A stretch of 64,000 nucleotides of DNA from [Synechococcus] sp. NIES-970 (GCA_002356215.1 AP017959.1:186001-250000), one strand, 5' to 3'; positions 39,543 to 48,203 are shown, counted from the first letter of the stretch. Notes: generated by a model from the letters alone, not told the origin. Program-made: numbers and translations.

Positions 39543-40940
39543 CTAAATCGCTTTTGAGAAAGTTTGCTCAGTTTTGTGTTGCAGATAGGTGTCAAACACC
39601 GCCGCAATATTGCGGATGAGTAGGCGGCCACTAGCAGTCACCTGGAAGCCATCCCCGGAGCGGTGAATCAGACCATCGACTTCTAGGTCGTTTAAGGCGT
39701 GGAGTTCCCCTTGAAAGTAGTCGTTAAAATCCAGGTCAAAGCCCAGATGATATTTCTGCTCCAGCTCCGGGGCCGACAGACGGAACTGACACATCAATTC
39801 CATAATCACGGTGCGACGAATTAGGTCACCCTGGCTGAGTTGGACACCCTTTTCGATCGGTAAAATCTGTGCATCGATCGCCCCGTAAAAATCCTTGAGC
39901 CGTTTGTGGTTTTGGGCATAGACATTTTGCAACATACTGATCGAGGTCACGCCAAAGCCCAGGAGATCTGATTCGGGCTTGGTGGTGTAGCCCTGGAAAT
40001 TTCGGTGGAGCTGACCCGCCCGTTGGGCGATCGCCAATTCATCATTGGGCTTAGCGAAGTGGTCCATGCCGATAAAGGTATAACCGCGATAGGTGAGATT
40101 GGCGATCGTCATTTTGAGGATTTCCAACTTTTCAGCAGTGGGGGGTAGTGCCGCCTCGGGCATCCGTTTTTGGAGGGGCTTGAGCCAAGGCACATAGGCA
40201 AAGCTAAAAACAGCGATGCAGTCGGGATTCAGTTGGATTGTTTTTTCCACTGTTTCCGTAAACGTCGCCAAGGTTTGGTAGGGCAGACCATAGATGAGAT
40301 CCACATTGACGCTCTCAAAGCCCGCTTGTCGGATCCAGGCCATTACCTCAAATAGTTTGTCTTCCGGTTGAATGCGGTTAATAGCCGCCTGCACCTGGGG
40401 ATTAAAGTCTTGGATGCCAAAGCTAAGGCGGTTAAACCCCAACTGGCGCAGGGCAAAAATATAGTCGCGGTCCACATCGCAGGGGTTAATTTCAATGGAA
40501 ATTTCGGCATCGGGGGCAAATTGAAAATTGTCCTGGAGAGTCTGCCAGAGAAGTGTTACTTGATCGAGGTTGAGATAATTGGGTGTGCCGCCGCCCCAGT
40601 GGAGCTGTTGGACTAGGCGATCGCCCGATACTAGAGGCGCAACCTGCTGGATATGGCGCATGAGATAATCCAAGTAGGTTGCGGCGGCAGGTTTGTACTG
40701 GGTGATGATCGTATTGCAGCCGCAGAAATAACAGGGCTTTTCGCAAAAGGGAATGTGACAGTAGAGGGAAAGGGGCGTTTTTTTATAATTCCCCAGGGCG
40801 ATCGCCTGACGGAACAGATCAGGGCTAAATTCAGCAGTTAATTCTGTGGCGGGTGGGTAGCTCGTGTAGCGGGGGACCGCTTGATTATATTTCTGGAGGA
40901 GTTGTCCATCGAAGCGGACATTTTGCGCGGCTAAATTCAT
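39543..40940 (-). CDS. hemN: Oxygen-independent coproporphyrinogen III oxidase
   Basis: Radical-SAM enzyme that decarboxylates two propionates of coproporphyrinogen III without oxygen. 465 residues from the ATG at 40940 (the frame is open to 41024). The cluster motif C-x3-C-x2-C plus one more Cys is in CHIPFCEKPCYFCGCN. WGGGTPN and FGIQDFNPQVQAAINR are standard HemN. It replaces the oxygen-dependent HemF when oxygen is low, in keeping with its operon partners ho2 and acsF2. Confidence 0.95.
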   Translation of the reverse strand: MNLAAQNVRFDGQLLQKYNQAVPRYTSYPPATELTAEFSPDLFRQAIALGNYKKTPLSLYCHIPFCEKPCYFCGCNTIITQYKPAAATYLDYLMRHIQQVAPLVSGDRLVQQLHWGGGTPNYLNLDQVTLLWQTLQDNFQFAPDAEISIEINPCDVDRDYIFALRQLGFNRLSFGIQDFNPQVQAAINRIQPEDKLFEVMAWIRQAGFESVNVDLIYGLPYQTLATFTETVEKTIQLNPDCIAVFSFAYVPWLKPLQKRMPEAALPPTAEKLEILKMTIANLTYRGYTFIGMDHFAKPNDELAIAQRAGQLHRNFQGYTTKPESDLLGFGVTSISMLQNVYAQNHKRLKDFYGAIDAQILPIEKGVQLSQGDLIRRTVIMELMCQFRLSAPELEQKYHLGFDLDFNDYFQGELHALNDLEVDGLIHRSGDGFQVTASGRLLIRNIAAVFDTYLQHKTEQTFSKAI

Positions 40941-41096
40941 GGAAAAACGTGGTTTGTTTCTGGGTTGATAAAAAAGCGATAAAAAGGCGTTTTTGAAAAG
41001 TTTTTGAAAAAAATTCCCCAGCACCTCCGGGTTAGGAAGCAGTTGATCTGACAGAGGCGCTGAAAGAACGCTATGGAATCGAGGTTAAAACTTGTT

Positions 41097-41870
41097 TTAG
41101 ACGGGAGCAGTGGCGATCGCCTGGTCTTCGGGATGGCGACGATGGTGGTTTTCGGTACTGCCGGGGCGGTCTTGGCGGGTAAGCAGGTCGAAAGTATGTT
41201 CCCCGATCGCTGCTTTGACGTCCGGCTCCAGCTCATGCATCACATCCCGATTCAAGGCAAAAGCATAATTTGCTTCGTTGATGATCGCCTGGGTTGTCAA
41301 TTCATCGAGGGCCAAAGCATCGAGGGCCAAAGCATCGAGGGCATCGCGGTATCGCAGTTTGAAATCGCGGCGATCGCCTGGGGTCGGCCACTGGTCAAAC
41401 TCATAAAATCTCGTGCCCTGGGTATCGGGTAAATCCAGCGCCGAACGGATAATATTTTTCAGGCTTTGGCCCCCAGACAGATCCCCTAGGTAACGCACAT
41501 AGGCATGGGCGATCAGCAATGTTGGATGATTGGTTGCTAATTCCTGGAGGTGGCTTTGGTAAAGTTTGCCAGCTGGAAGGAGTTCCAATTTTTCTGGCCA
41601 ATTTTTACCGTAATAGAAAGCTAAATCTTCTTCCAGATGGGCCACTCGGTTGAGGGCAGGAAAATAAACTTGCCCTAAAATGTCATGGTCTTTGTGCTGT
41701 TCGAAGGCGGTTTCTAGGGTTTGATAAACCCCATACAAATTAGCGAGTAATTTCCGCAAAGGGGCTTTCTCCACGATGCCTTTGGTAAAACACTTCATAA
41801 AGGCGGTGTTTTCCGAGAGGGTGTGGGACGTTTGGGTCCCGAACCGGAGACGTTGGGATAGGGTTGTCAT
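41097..41870 (-). CDS. ho2: Heme oxygenase, second (micro-oxic) type
   Basis: Opens heme to biliverdin, the precursor of phycobilins. 257 residues from the ATG at 41870, with GGAG 5 nt upstream. The start MTTLSQRLRFGTQTSHTLSENTAFM contains the proximal His. YVRYLGDLSGGQSLKNI is the distal helix, and NRDVMHELEPDVKAAIGEHTFDLL is conserved. A short Leu/Ala/Asp stretch (DALDALALDALALDE) is lengthened by a 15-bp tandem repeat. The name ho2 rests on the operon context with acsF2 and hemN. Confidence 0.93.
   Translation of the reverse strand: MTTLSQRLRFGTQTSHTLSENTAFMKCFTKGIVEKAPLRKLLANLYGVYQTLETAFEQHKDHDILGQVYFPALNRVAHLEEDLAFYYGKNWPEKLELLPAGKLYQSHLQELATNHPTLLIAHAYVRYLGDLSGGQSLKNIIRSALDLPDTQGTRFYEFDQWPTPGDRRDFKLRYRDALDALALDALALDELTTQAIINEANYAFALNRDVMHELEPDVKAAIGEHTFDLLTRQDRPGSTENHHRRHPEDQAIATAPV
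41303..41346 (-). repeat. 15-bp in-frame tandem repeat inside ho2
   Basis: On the plus strand CATCGAGGGCCAAAG occurs at 41303-41317 and 41318-41332, followed by a partial third copy from 41333. Each unit adds five residues (of the LALDA kind) to a surface loop of heme oxygenase and keeps the frame. Confidence 0.9.
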
Positions 41871-41938
41871 AGCTACTCCATAGGAAATGGGTGTCGGACT
41901 GTTTTGGGAGAAATTCTGGAGAAAAATCAACGAAAGCT

Positions 41939-43015
41939 TTAGTGAACTTCGCAGCGCAGAGCCTCGGCATCAATGGGTTTAGCGAAGAAAATCAGGGCCA
42001 TATTCCAGAGGATGCTCGCGATCCAGGGGAGTTTTTGGCAAAACTGAATCATCTTGGGTTTGCCATTGCCGGCGATCGCCTTGAGTTGTTCATTGGCCGT
42101 GGCGCAGGCTTCCAAGCGGGAGAAAAACTGGGGATGATCTGTGTCCAGCGCCTCTGGAAAAGCCCGTAAGGAGGTTTCATTGGTGTTGCGAATCACATCC
42201 CGGTTGTACTGGTGGGCATCGAGGCCGATCATTTCGTAGAAATCAGACCGCTCTAAGGTTGTCAGGGAATGGGTCACAAACACCGTCAACAGGAAAAAGC
42301 GCGACCAGAGACGGGACTGCCAGGTTTGCCAGAGGGATTTTTTCGATCGCAACAGCGCTTTAAAAAAGTCCCCATGGCGGTTTTCATCCTGGCACCAGCT
42401 CTCGAAATATTTAAACAGCGGATAAATATTGTGTTCCGGGTATTTTTCCAGGTGGCGATAAACGAGGATGTAGCGCCAATAGCCGATTTTTTCCGATAGA
42501 TAAACCGTGTAGATCACCCATTCCGGCGGGAAAAAAGTATAGGTGCGTTTTTGGGTGAGATATTTCAGATCTAAACAGAGGCCAAAATCTACCATGGACT
42601 TATTGATAAATCCCGCGTGGCGCGCCTCATCTCTGGCCAACAGGTGAAAAGCTTCGGCAAGGATTGGACTGCGATCGCGCAGGCGGCGGGACAGTTCTTT
42701 AAACAGCAGAAAGCCAGAAAATTCAGAAGTGCAAGAGCGTTCTAGAAAGTCCACAAAAATGCTACGGGTTTTTTCGTCGAAATGGTCCCAAGACTGTTCA
42801 AAACTCTCATCCCGGACAAAATGATATTTGTTATAGTCGGCCCGCAATTCATCTAGAGCCGCGAGAATTTCTTCCTCCTGGGAAGACAGGACCATATTGG
42901 CGATTTTGTCAAAATCTGTGGTGTAAAAGCGAGGCGTCAGCAGGGTTTCTTTAACAGGCTTTTTGACCCCTGGTCTAAGGAGTTCCGGGTTTGGCTGGGC
43001 AGGGAGCGTAACCAT
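41939..43015 (-). CDS. acsF2: Mg-protoporphyrin IX monomethyl ester oxidative cyclase, second form
   Basis: Di-iron enzyme forming ring E of chlorophyll from Mg-protoporphyrin monomethyl ester. 358 residues. Carboxylate/His ligands are seen in SEFSGFLLFKEL, DEARHAGF and DENRHGDF, typical of AcsF/ChlA. PGVKKPVKETLLTPRFYTTDFD is the family start. It is first in the operon with ho2 (68 nt on) and hemN, divergent from the ChlR-like regulator. This is the arrangement of the low-oxygen chlAII operon known from Synechocystis and Synechococcus 7002. Confidence 0.94.
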   Translation of the reverse strand: MVTLPAQPNPELLRPGVKKPVKETLLTPRFYTTDFDKIANMVLSSQEEEILAALDELRADYNKYHFVRDESFEQSWDHFDEKTRSIFVDFLERSCTSEFSGFLLFKELSRRLRDRSPILAEAFHLLARDEARHAGFINKSMVDFGLCLDLKYLTQKRTYTFFPPEWVIYTVYLSEKIGYWRYILVYRHLEKYPEHNIYPLFKYFESWCQDENRHGDFFKALLRSKKSLWQTWQSRLWSRFFLLTVFVTHSLTTLERSDFYEMIGLDAHQYNRDVIRNTNETSLRAFPEALDTDHPQFFSRLEACATANEQLKAIAGNGKPKMIQFCQKLPWIASILWNMALIFFAKPIDAEALRCEVH

Positions 43016-43110
43016 AGGCTGTTTAAAGGGGACTTTTTAAAACTTTGTTGGTGCCCATCTTTTCGGAGTTTACCAGAAGTTTCAAGACAGTTTCTTGGGG
43101 TATCCTATAG

Positions 43111-43123
43111 TTACCTGTGGTAA
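43111..43123. promoter_or_regulatory. Candidate ChlR operator between acsF2 and its regulator
   Basis: TTACC-TGT-GGTAA is a perfect inverted repeat in the 185-bp divergent spacer. On the acsF2 side it is directly followed by TATAGGAT, a -10-like box, a position suited to an activator. Confidence 0.6.
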
Positions 43124-43200
43124 AAAAATGTTGCCCCCACTGACATCGCTGCAACATTGAAGAAATATTAAAGTTTTCAGGATAAAGACTTATTTAACCG

Positions 43201-43587
43201 ATGCCCGACACCAGTCCTTGCAATGATGTAACGTTTCAATGTCCGATCCAATTTGTGGTGGATTTGCTGGGGAATAAGTGGTCAATCTTAGTTTTGCGGG
43301 AGCTGTTTGGGGGCGATCGCCGCACCAATGAACTGCTCAAAGCGCTCCCAGGAATCAGTACAAAAACCCTGATGGTGCGCCTACGGGAATTAGAAACCCA
43401 CGGTCTGGTAGAACGGCGCATTTATGCGGAGATCCCGCCCCGGGTGGAGTACAGTTTGACCGCAAAGGGCCGCGAGCTTCAACCGGTGATGGTCGCGTTG
43501 CACCAAGTGGGCTCCCAGTGGCTCGATCAGGATACCTGTGTTTGTCCGCTGCAAGGGGTACCAGAACCCAGCGCCCAGAGCGTTTAA
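43201..43587 (+). CDS. chlR: ChlR-like HxlR/MarR-type regulator with four cysteines
   Basis: 128 residues. The winged helix of the HxlR group is clear (FVVDLLGNKWSILVLRELFGGDRRTNELLKALPGISTKTLMVRLREL). Cys7 and Cys14 at the N-terminus and Cys113 and Cys115 at the C-terminus make a plausible [4Fe-4S] site. ChlR, the oxygen-sensitive activator of the acsF2-ho2-hemN operon, is encoded divergently from that operon, exactly as here. It is convergent with livF, with a 16-nt gap. Confidence 0.9.
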   Translation: MPDTSPCNDVTFQCPIQFVVDLLGNKWSILVLRELFGGDRRTNELLKALPGISTKTLMVRLRELETHGLVERRIYAEIPPRVEYSLTAKGRELQPVMVALHQVGSQWLDQDTCVCPLQGVPEPSAQSV

Positions 43588-43603
43588 ACCAATGTCATTG
43601 GTA

Positions 43604-44305
43604 TTAGCCCAAATATGCGGCCTTTACTCGTTCGTCGGCGAGGAGGTCCCGGGTCCGGCCGCTAATTTTTAGATAACCTGCTTCTAGTACATAGGCGCGA
43701 TCGCTACATTCGAGGGCGAGGCTCGCATTTTGTTCAACCAAAAGGATAGTGGTTCCCTCGGCGTGCAGTTGGCGGATCACTTGAAAAATTTCCTTCACAA
43801 TTTGCGGCGCCAAACCCAAGCTCGGTTCATCGAGGAGCAGCAGTTTGGGCCGACTCATCACCGCCCGGGCGATCGCCAACATTTGCTGTTCCCCACCGCT
43901 GAGGGTGCCCGCAATCTGATTTTTTCGTTCTGCGAGGCGCGGAAAGATCGCAAACTGTTTTTCCAGGTCCGCTTTAATCCCTAGCTGATCTTGACGGGTA
44001 TAAGCGCCTAACTCTAGATTCGTTAACACGGTTTGGCGGGCGAGGATCCGGCGACCTTCGGGGCTCTGGGCAATGCCAAGACAGACCACTTCATGGGGCG
44101 CTTTTTTGGTGATATCGATGCCGTTGTACAGGATCTTCCCTTGGCGCAGGGGCAATAGGCGGGAGATCGCCCGGAGAGTCGTGGTTTTCCCGGCGCCGTT
44201 GGCCCCGATAAGCGTGACGATTTCTCCTTGCTGCACCGTCAAGTGAATATCTTTGAGGGCTTCAATGCCGCCATAGTTCACCGATACATTAATCAATTCC
44301 AGCAT
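43604..44305 (-). CDS. livF: Branched-chain/neutral amino acid ABC ATPase (LivF type)
   Basis: 233 residues. Walker A GANGAGKTT, signature LSGGEQQMLAIARA and Walker B LLLLDEPSLGLAPQ are present. The LivF hallmark QSPEGRRILARQTVLTNLELGAY is clear. It energises an import system of the HAAT family (NatE equivalent in cyanobacteria). It starts directly at the livG stop with no gap. Permeases and binding protein are not in the window. Confidence 0.93.
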   Translation of the reverse strand: MLELINVSVNYGGIEALKDIHLTVQQGEIVTLIGANGAGKTTTLRAISRLLPLRQGKILYNGIDITKKAPHEVVCLGIAQSPEGRRILARQTVLTNLELGAYTRQDQLGIKADLEKQFAIFPRLAERKNQIAGTLSGGEQQMLAIARAVMSRPKLLLLDEPSLGLAPQIVKEIFQVIRQLHAEGTTILLVEQNASLALECSDRAYVLEAGYLKISGRTRDLLADERVKAAYLG

Positions 44306-45109
44306 TTATTCCTCCCCCAGATAGGCTTCAATCACCGCTGGATCTGCTTTTACTTCTTCGGGTAACCCCAGGGCAATCAGCTCGCCAAAATCCAACACCG
44401 CCAGGCGATCGCATAAACCCATCACCAAGGGAATGTGGTGCTCAATCAAGACCACCGTGAGGTTAAATTGGTCGCGAATCTGGCGAATCAAGTCACTCAA
44501 GGCCCCTTTTTCATTGGGGTTCATCCCGGCGGCGGGCTCATCTAATAACAATAGTTTGGGTTCTAAGGCCAAGGCCCGGGCAATTTCTAAACGGCGCTGA
44601 TCTCCATAGGCTAAATTCTTGGCCTGTTGCCGATACTTCCCCGTCAAACCAACCAAATCCAATAATTCTTGCGCGCGGTCGTAGGTCTCCTGTTCCGCTT
44701 TTTGGGCCTTAGGCAAACCGAGAATGCTCTCAAAAATATTGCTGCTTTGGTGTAAGTGGCGGGCGATCGCCACATTTTCGAGGGCCGATACATTCCCAAA
44801 CAGCCGGAGATTTTGAAATGTCCGCGCAATGCCTTTCGCAGCAATCCGGTGGGGGGCGAGACCCTGGATACCCTGACCTTGATAGAGAATTTGCCCCGTC
44901 GAAGGGGGAATTATCCCAGTGAGTAGATTAAAAAAAGTGGTTTTCCCAGCCCCGTTCGGCCCAATCAGCCCAAAAATTTCCCCAGGGGCCACCGGAAATG
45001 ACACATCATGCACAGCCACCAAACCCCCAAAACGCCGGGTGAGATGTTGCACTTCAAGGATAGGTTTGCCAGATTTTTCCATAGGCTCGACCGATTGAAA
45101 CAAGCTCAT
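44306..45109 (-). CDS. livG: Branched-chain/neutral amino acid ABC ATPase (LivG type)
   Basis: 267 residues. Walker A GPNGAGKTTFFNLLTG, RTFQNLRLFGNVSALENV, signature YGDQRRLEIARAL (a variant of LSGGQ usual in LivG) and LLLLDEPAAGMNP are visible. It pairs with LivF in one dimeric motor (NatA equivalent). The ATG at 45109 is used; MEKSGK at 45082 is an alternative, both with weak ribosome sites. It is divergent from the carbonic anhydrase gene. Confidence 0.93.
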   Translation of the reverse strand: MSLFQSVEPMEKSGKPILEVQHLTRRFGGLVAVHDVSFPVAPGEIFGLIGPNGAGKTTFFNLLTGIIPPSTGQILYQGQGIQGLAPHRIAAKGIARTFQNLRLFGNVSALENVAIARHLHQSSNIFESILGLPKAQKAEQETYDRAQELLDLVGLTGKYRQQAKNLAYGDQRRLEIARALALEPKLLLLDEPAAGMNPNEKGALSDLIRQIRDQFNLTVVLIEHHIPLVMGLCDRLAVLDFGELIALGLPEEVKADPAVIEAYLGEE

Positions 45110-45276
45110 TTTAGCGGTATCTTGGTAGGCGATCGCCAGATATTGTTATTCCCCAAAACAGGAATAATTGGCTGCACTTATGATCCCAATGCAGAATTCT
45201 CATGGCGATCAGGGGATTGTTTTGGTTTACTATGATTTCTCAGCAGTGATCCCATTTCGACCTGGATGATCGAACA

Positions 45277-46026
45277 GTGAAAAAACTTATTCGCGGTCTG
45301 GACAAATTTAAGCAAAATTACGTGGCGAGTCACCATGACCTCCTCGAGCAGCTTTCCCACGGCCAGAAGCCCCGCGTCCTCTTCATCTGCTGTTCTGACT
45401 CCCGCGTCGATCCGGCCCTAATCACCCAAACCGACATTGGGGAACTGTTCGTCATTCGCAACGCAGGTAACATCATTCCCCCCTATGGTGCAGCCAATGG
45501 CGGTGAAGGGGGAACCCTCGAATATGCCCTCCAAGGTTTAGATATTCGTCAAATTATTGTCTGTGGTCACTCCCACTGTGGCGCGATGAAAGGCTTGCTG
45601 AAACTCGATAAACTGCAAGCGGATATGCCCTTGGTTTGTGATTGGCTCAAGCATGCTGAAGCGACCCGTCGTCTCGTACGCGATACCTATCCCCACTGTG
45701 AAGGGGAAGAGCTCGTAGAAACCCTCGTGGCAGAAAATGTCCTCGTCCAAATTGACAATCTCAAGACTTACCCCATTGTGCGATCGCGCCTGCACCAGGG
45801 TAAATTAAAAATTTATGGCTGGATTTACAACATCGAAAACGGTGAAGTGCTTGCCTATGACGAAGCCCGTCATGCCTATGTCAAGCCTGACTACAGCCTC
45901 ATTGATGAAAAACCACTCCAGGAGCATGAACCCCCTGAAGGCTGCCCGATTCCCTATGTAATACCTGCTACTTCTAGCCTTTCAGCATGGTATGGCGAGG
46001 GTGATACCTTCTCTGTCAGTGGCTGA
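45277..46026 (+). CDS. ccaA: Beta-class carbonic anhydrase
   Basis: Interconverts CO2 and bicarbonate. 249 residues, GTG start. Zinc ligands Cys39, His98 and Cys101 and the Asp41/Arg43 pair (CCSDSR; CGHSHCGAMKG) are present. YGAANGGEG and DWLKHAEATRRLV are very close to the cyanobacterial CcaA/IcfA type that works in carboxysomes. The C-terminal extension, which in Synechocystis CcaA runs to about 274 residues, is shorter here, so carboxysomal targeting is uncertain. Confidence 0.92.
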   Translation: MKKLIRGLDKFKQNYVASHHDLLEQLSHGQKPRVLFICCSDSRVDPALITQTDIGELFVIRNAGNIIPPYGAANGGEGGTLEYALQGLDIRQIIVCGHSHCGAMKGLLKLDKLQADMPLVCDWLKHAEATRRLVRDTYPHCEGEELVETLVAENVLVQIDNLKTYPIVRSRLHQGKLKIYGWIYNIENGEVLAYDEARHAYVKPDYSLIDEKPLQEHEPPEGCPIPYVIPATSSLSAWYGEGDTFSVSG

Positions 46027-46772
46027 GGGCCATATTTCTTAAGCCTCAAAACCAATGACTATTGAATTTTAACTGGTGGGGGATTCGAGCCCCTGGAAAT
46101 CGCATATCTCTCTTTTGCTATGGTTGACCCCAACTTCGGATGAGCGTTGGGAGGATGTAACGGGGAAGTAAAGCTTGGGCATCCTGCGGGACGGTGGTAT
46201 GTCTTGCAAAAAATTTTCCAAAAATACCGAAAACGAAGACTCGGCCATTGGTGAGCTCCCGACCCCTAAATCCGGCAAATTAAAGAACATTCTCTTCGGA
46301 TTTGGCCGCGTTCTCTCTTTTTCCGAAGTCTCCAAGCGAAGCCACTTTTTGGTGCTGAAAAATAATCTTACTGTTTGAGATAGTACAAACATTCTGCATT
46401 AATGAGCATAATGCCAAATTTTTACTCTTGTTTAGGGAAGCGATCGCCTATATCGTCAAATTTTTGAGGGATGAAGAACATCACTCACCAGGAACATTTT
46501 GGGGTTAGTGCTGTCTTGATTGTTTCTCTTAGGAAAAAACCGGAGTCTGGGTTTTCTTTGGGGTGTTTTTGAAAGGCTTAACCTACAAAAACTTTTTCTT
46601 AATATTTTCTGGCAACTTTTTACCTAAAGAAATCGTCCTAAAGCCTACTCAAATCTAGCAATAGTTATTGAACTTAAGTATTTTTTAAGTAAGAAAGAAT
46701 AGCATTGGTGCTAGGGTGAAGATAATTCGAAAAATACAGATGTATTTATGTAAACTAGAGGAGAAAAATAAA
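46027..46772. other. Gene-free stretch of about 745 bp
   Basis: No convincing gene. Open frames of 67 and 107 codons overlap on opposite strands (46175-46378 and 46069-46392) and lack ribosome sites and recognisable motifs. A tRNA T-arm-like sequence on the minus strand (GGGGCTCGAATCCCC, near 46083-46098) has no matching acceptor or D arm. ACTTAA / TTAAGT (46672-46690) is a small inverted repeat upstream of the SLH gene. The last 300 bases are AT-rich and may carry a promoter. Confidence 0.6.
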
Positions 46773-48029
46773 ATGTCCAACCCAAGAAAGTTTCGTCAAT
46801 CCACAGCCCTTCTATTAGCCTTAAGCCTTGGATTCGGCACAACTATTCCTTTCCAAGGTTCTTTATTACAGCCCGCTGCGGTCGTCGCCCAAACCAATCA
46901 ATTCCCTGATGTTTCCAGTAACTATTGGGCCGCAGGGTTTATCAATGAACTGGTAAATCGGGGCGTCATTGCGGGGTTTCCCGATGGCTCTTTTCGTCCT
47001 GATGCACCAGTAACACGGGCTCAATTTGCAGCCATGGTTCAAAAAGCTTTGCCAAAAAGCACAAACCGAAATGCGATCGCCTTTGGCGATGTACCGAGTA
47101 GTTATTGGGCCTTTACGGCGATTAACAACGCCTACGAAATGGGATTTCTTTCGGGTTATCCAGGGCAAGTATTTCGACCTGAACAAAACATTCCCCGGGA
47201 ACAGGTCTTGGTCGCCCTAGCAAATGGTTTAAACTACACGCCTCGCAATGATACGAACACGACGTTAGGCTATTACCGTGACAGCGGCAGTATCGCAGAT
47301 TTTGCCCGGAGCCCGATCGCCGCAGCGACAGAACGCCGGATGGTTGTGAACTACTCAGATCTTCAGCAACTCAACCCCAAACGTAATGCAACACGGGCAG
47401 AGGTTGCCGCTTTTATCTACCAGGCGCTCCTTTCCCAAAATCAGGTACAGGCGATTAATTCCCCTTACATCGTTGCCCAGGATGTGGTGGCAGTAGATTA
47501 TCGCATTAATGCTGGAACGATCATTCCCATCAGTTATAAGGCTGACAAAATTTTATTGATGCGGGACGAGACCGCACCGGTCACCTTGACAGTTGATGCC
47601 AATATTGTGAATAACCAAGGGGTTGTTTTGATTCCCCAGGGGAGTGAAATTCGAGGGGAGTTCCGGCCGTCGGGCAATGGCACTCGCTTTGTGGCCCAAC
47701 AGTTAAATCTGCCTAATGGCCAAACCTACTCAGTCAATGCAACGTCTCAGGTGATTACTGAAACTGAAAGTGTGACCCGGGGCATGGAGCTGGACGGTTT
47801 GTTAAGAAATGCAGTTCTAGGGACAGGGGCAGCGGCGGCGATCTCTGCTGTTACCGGAGACCGGGCGATCGCCACAGAAGAACTACTCATCGGTGCTGGG
47901 GCCGGAATCTTAGCGACCCTAATCCCGCAGTTCTTGGGCCTCAATCGGGTTGATCTGTTAGTCGTAGAAACGAATACGGATCTTGACCTCACCCTAAACA
48001 ATGATCTTGTGCTCCGAGTTAATCCCTAA
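46773..48029 (+). CDS. Secreted SLH-domain protein with VirB10/TrbI-like C-terminal region
   Basis: 418 residues from the ATG at 46773, preceded by a strong AGAGGAG; the frame is open 57 nt further. A signal peptide (1-39, cleavage after VVA) is followed by SLH repeats at about 44-93 (FPDVSSNYWAAGFINEL), 104-153 (FGDVPSSYWAFTAINNA) and a degenerate third at 168-220. The rest is not a porin: NAGTIIPISY, VVLIPQGSEIRGEF, RFVAQQLNLPNGQTY and a Gly/Ala hydrophobic helix (about 345-385) look like the C-terminal domain of VirB10/TrbI proteins. It is likely anchored to peptidoglycan and reaches the outer membrane. Confidence 0.85.
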   Translation: MSNPRKFRQSTALLLALSLGFGTTIPFQGSLLQPAAVVAQTNQFPDVSSNYWAAGFINELVNRGVIAGFPDGSFRPDAPVTRAQFAAMVQKALPKSTNRNAIAFGDVPSSYWAFTAINNAYEMGFLSGYPGQVFRPEQNIPREQVLVALANGLNYTPRNDTNTTLGYYRDSGSIADFARSPIAAATERRMVVNYSDLQQLNPKRNATRAEVAAFIYQALLSQNQVQAINSPYIVAQDVVAVDYRINAGTIIPISYKADKILLMRDETAPVTLTVDANIVNNQGVVLIPQGSEIRGEFRPSGNGTRFVAQQLNLPNGQTYSVNATSQVITETESVTRGMELDGLLRNAVLGTGAAAAISAVTGDRAIATEELLIGAGAGILATLIPQFLGLNRVDLLVVETNTDLDLTLNNDLVLRVNP

Positions 48030-48203
48030 TATCGGGCGAGCTTGATTGAATTGACAGTGGGCGTGGGAGGCAGTAAATCCCGCGCCCTTTGAATTTGGGA
48101 AGCGCTTGATGTTGCCCTGCTTTGAGCTCACAAAGAAAAGGATTGTTTTTCTCGGTCAAAGGGGCATAATGGGGCTGATTGATTAGGATTTTAAAAAAAC
48201 ACG

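Noticed and set aside
46069-46105. Possible tRNA or tmRNA 3' end (T-arm-like GGGGCTCGAATCCCC then ACCA)
   Set aside because: No complementary acceptor strand, D arm or tag-peptide reading frame upstream. The conserved T54 is a C.
46069-46392. 107-codon minus-strand frame and 67-codon plus-strand frame (46175-46378)
   Set aside because: Mutually overlapping, no ribosome sites or motifs. Kept only as part of the gene-free stretch.
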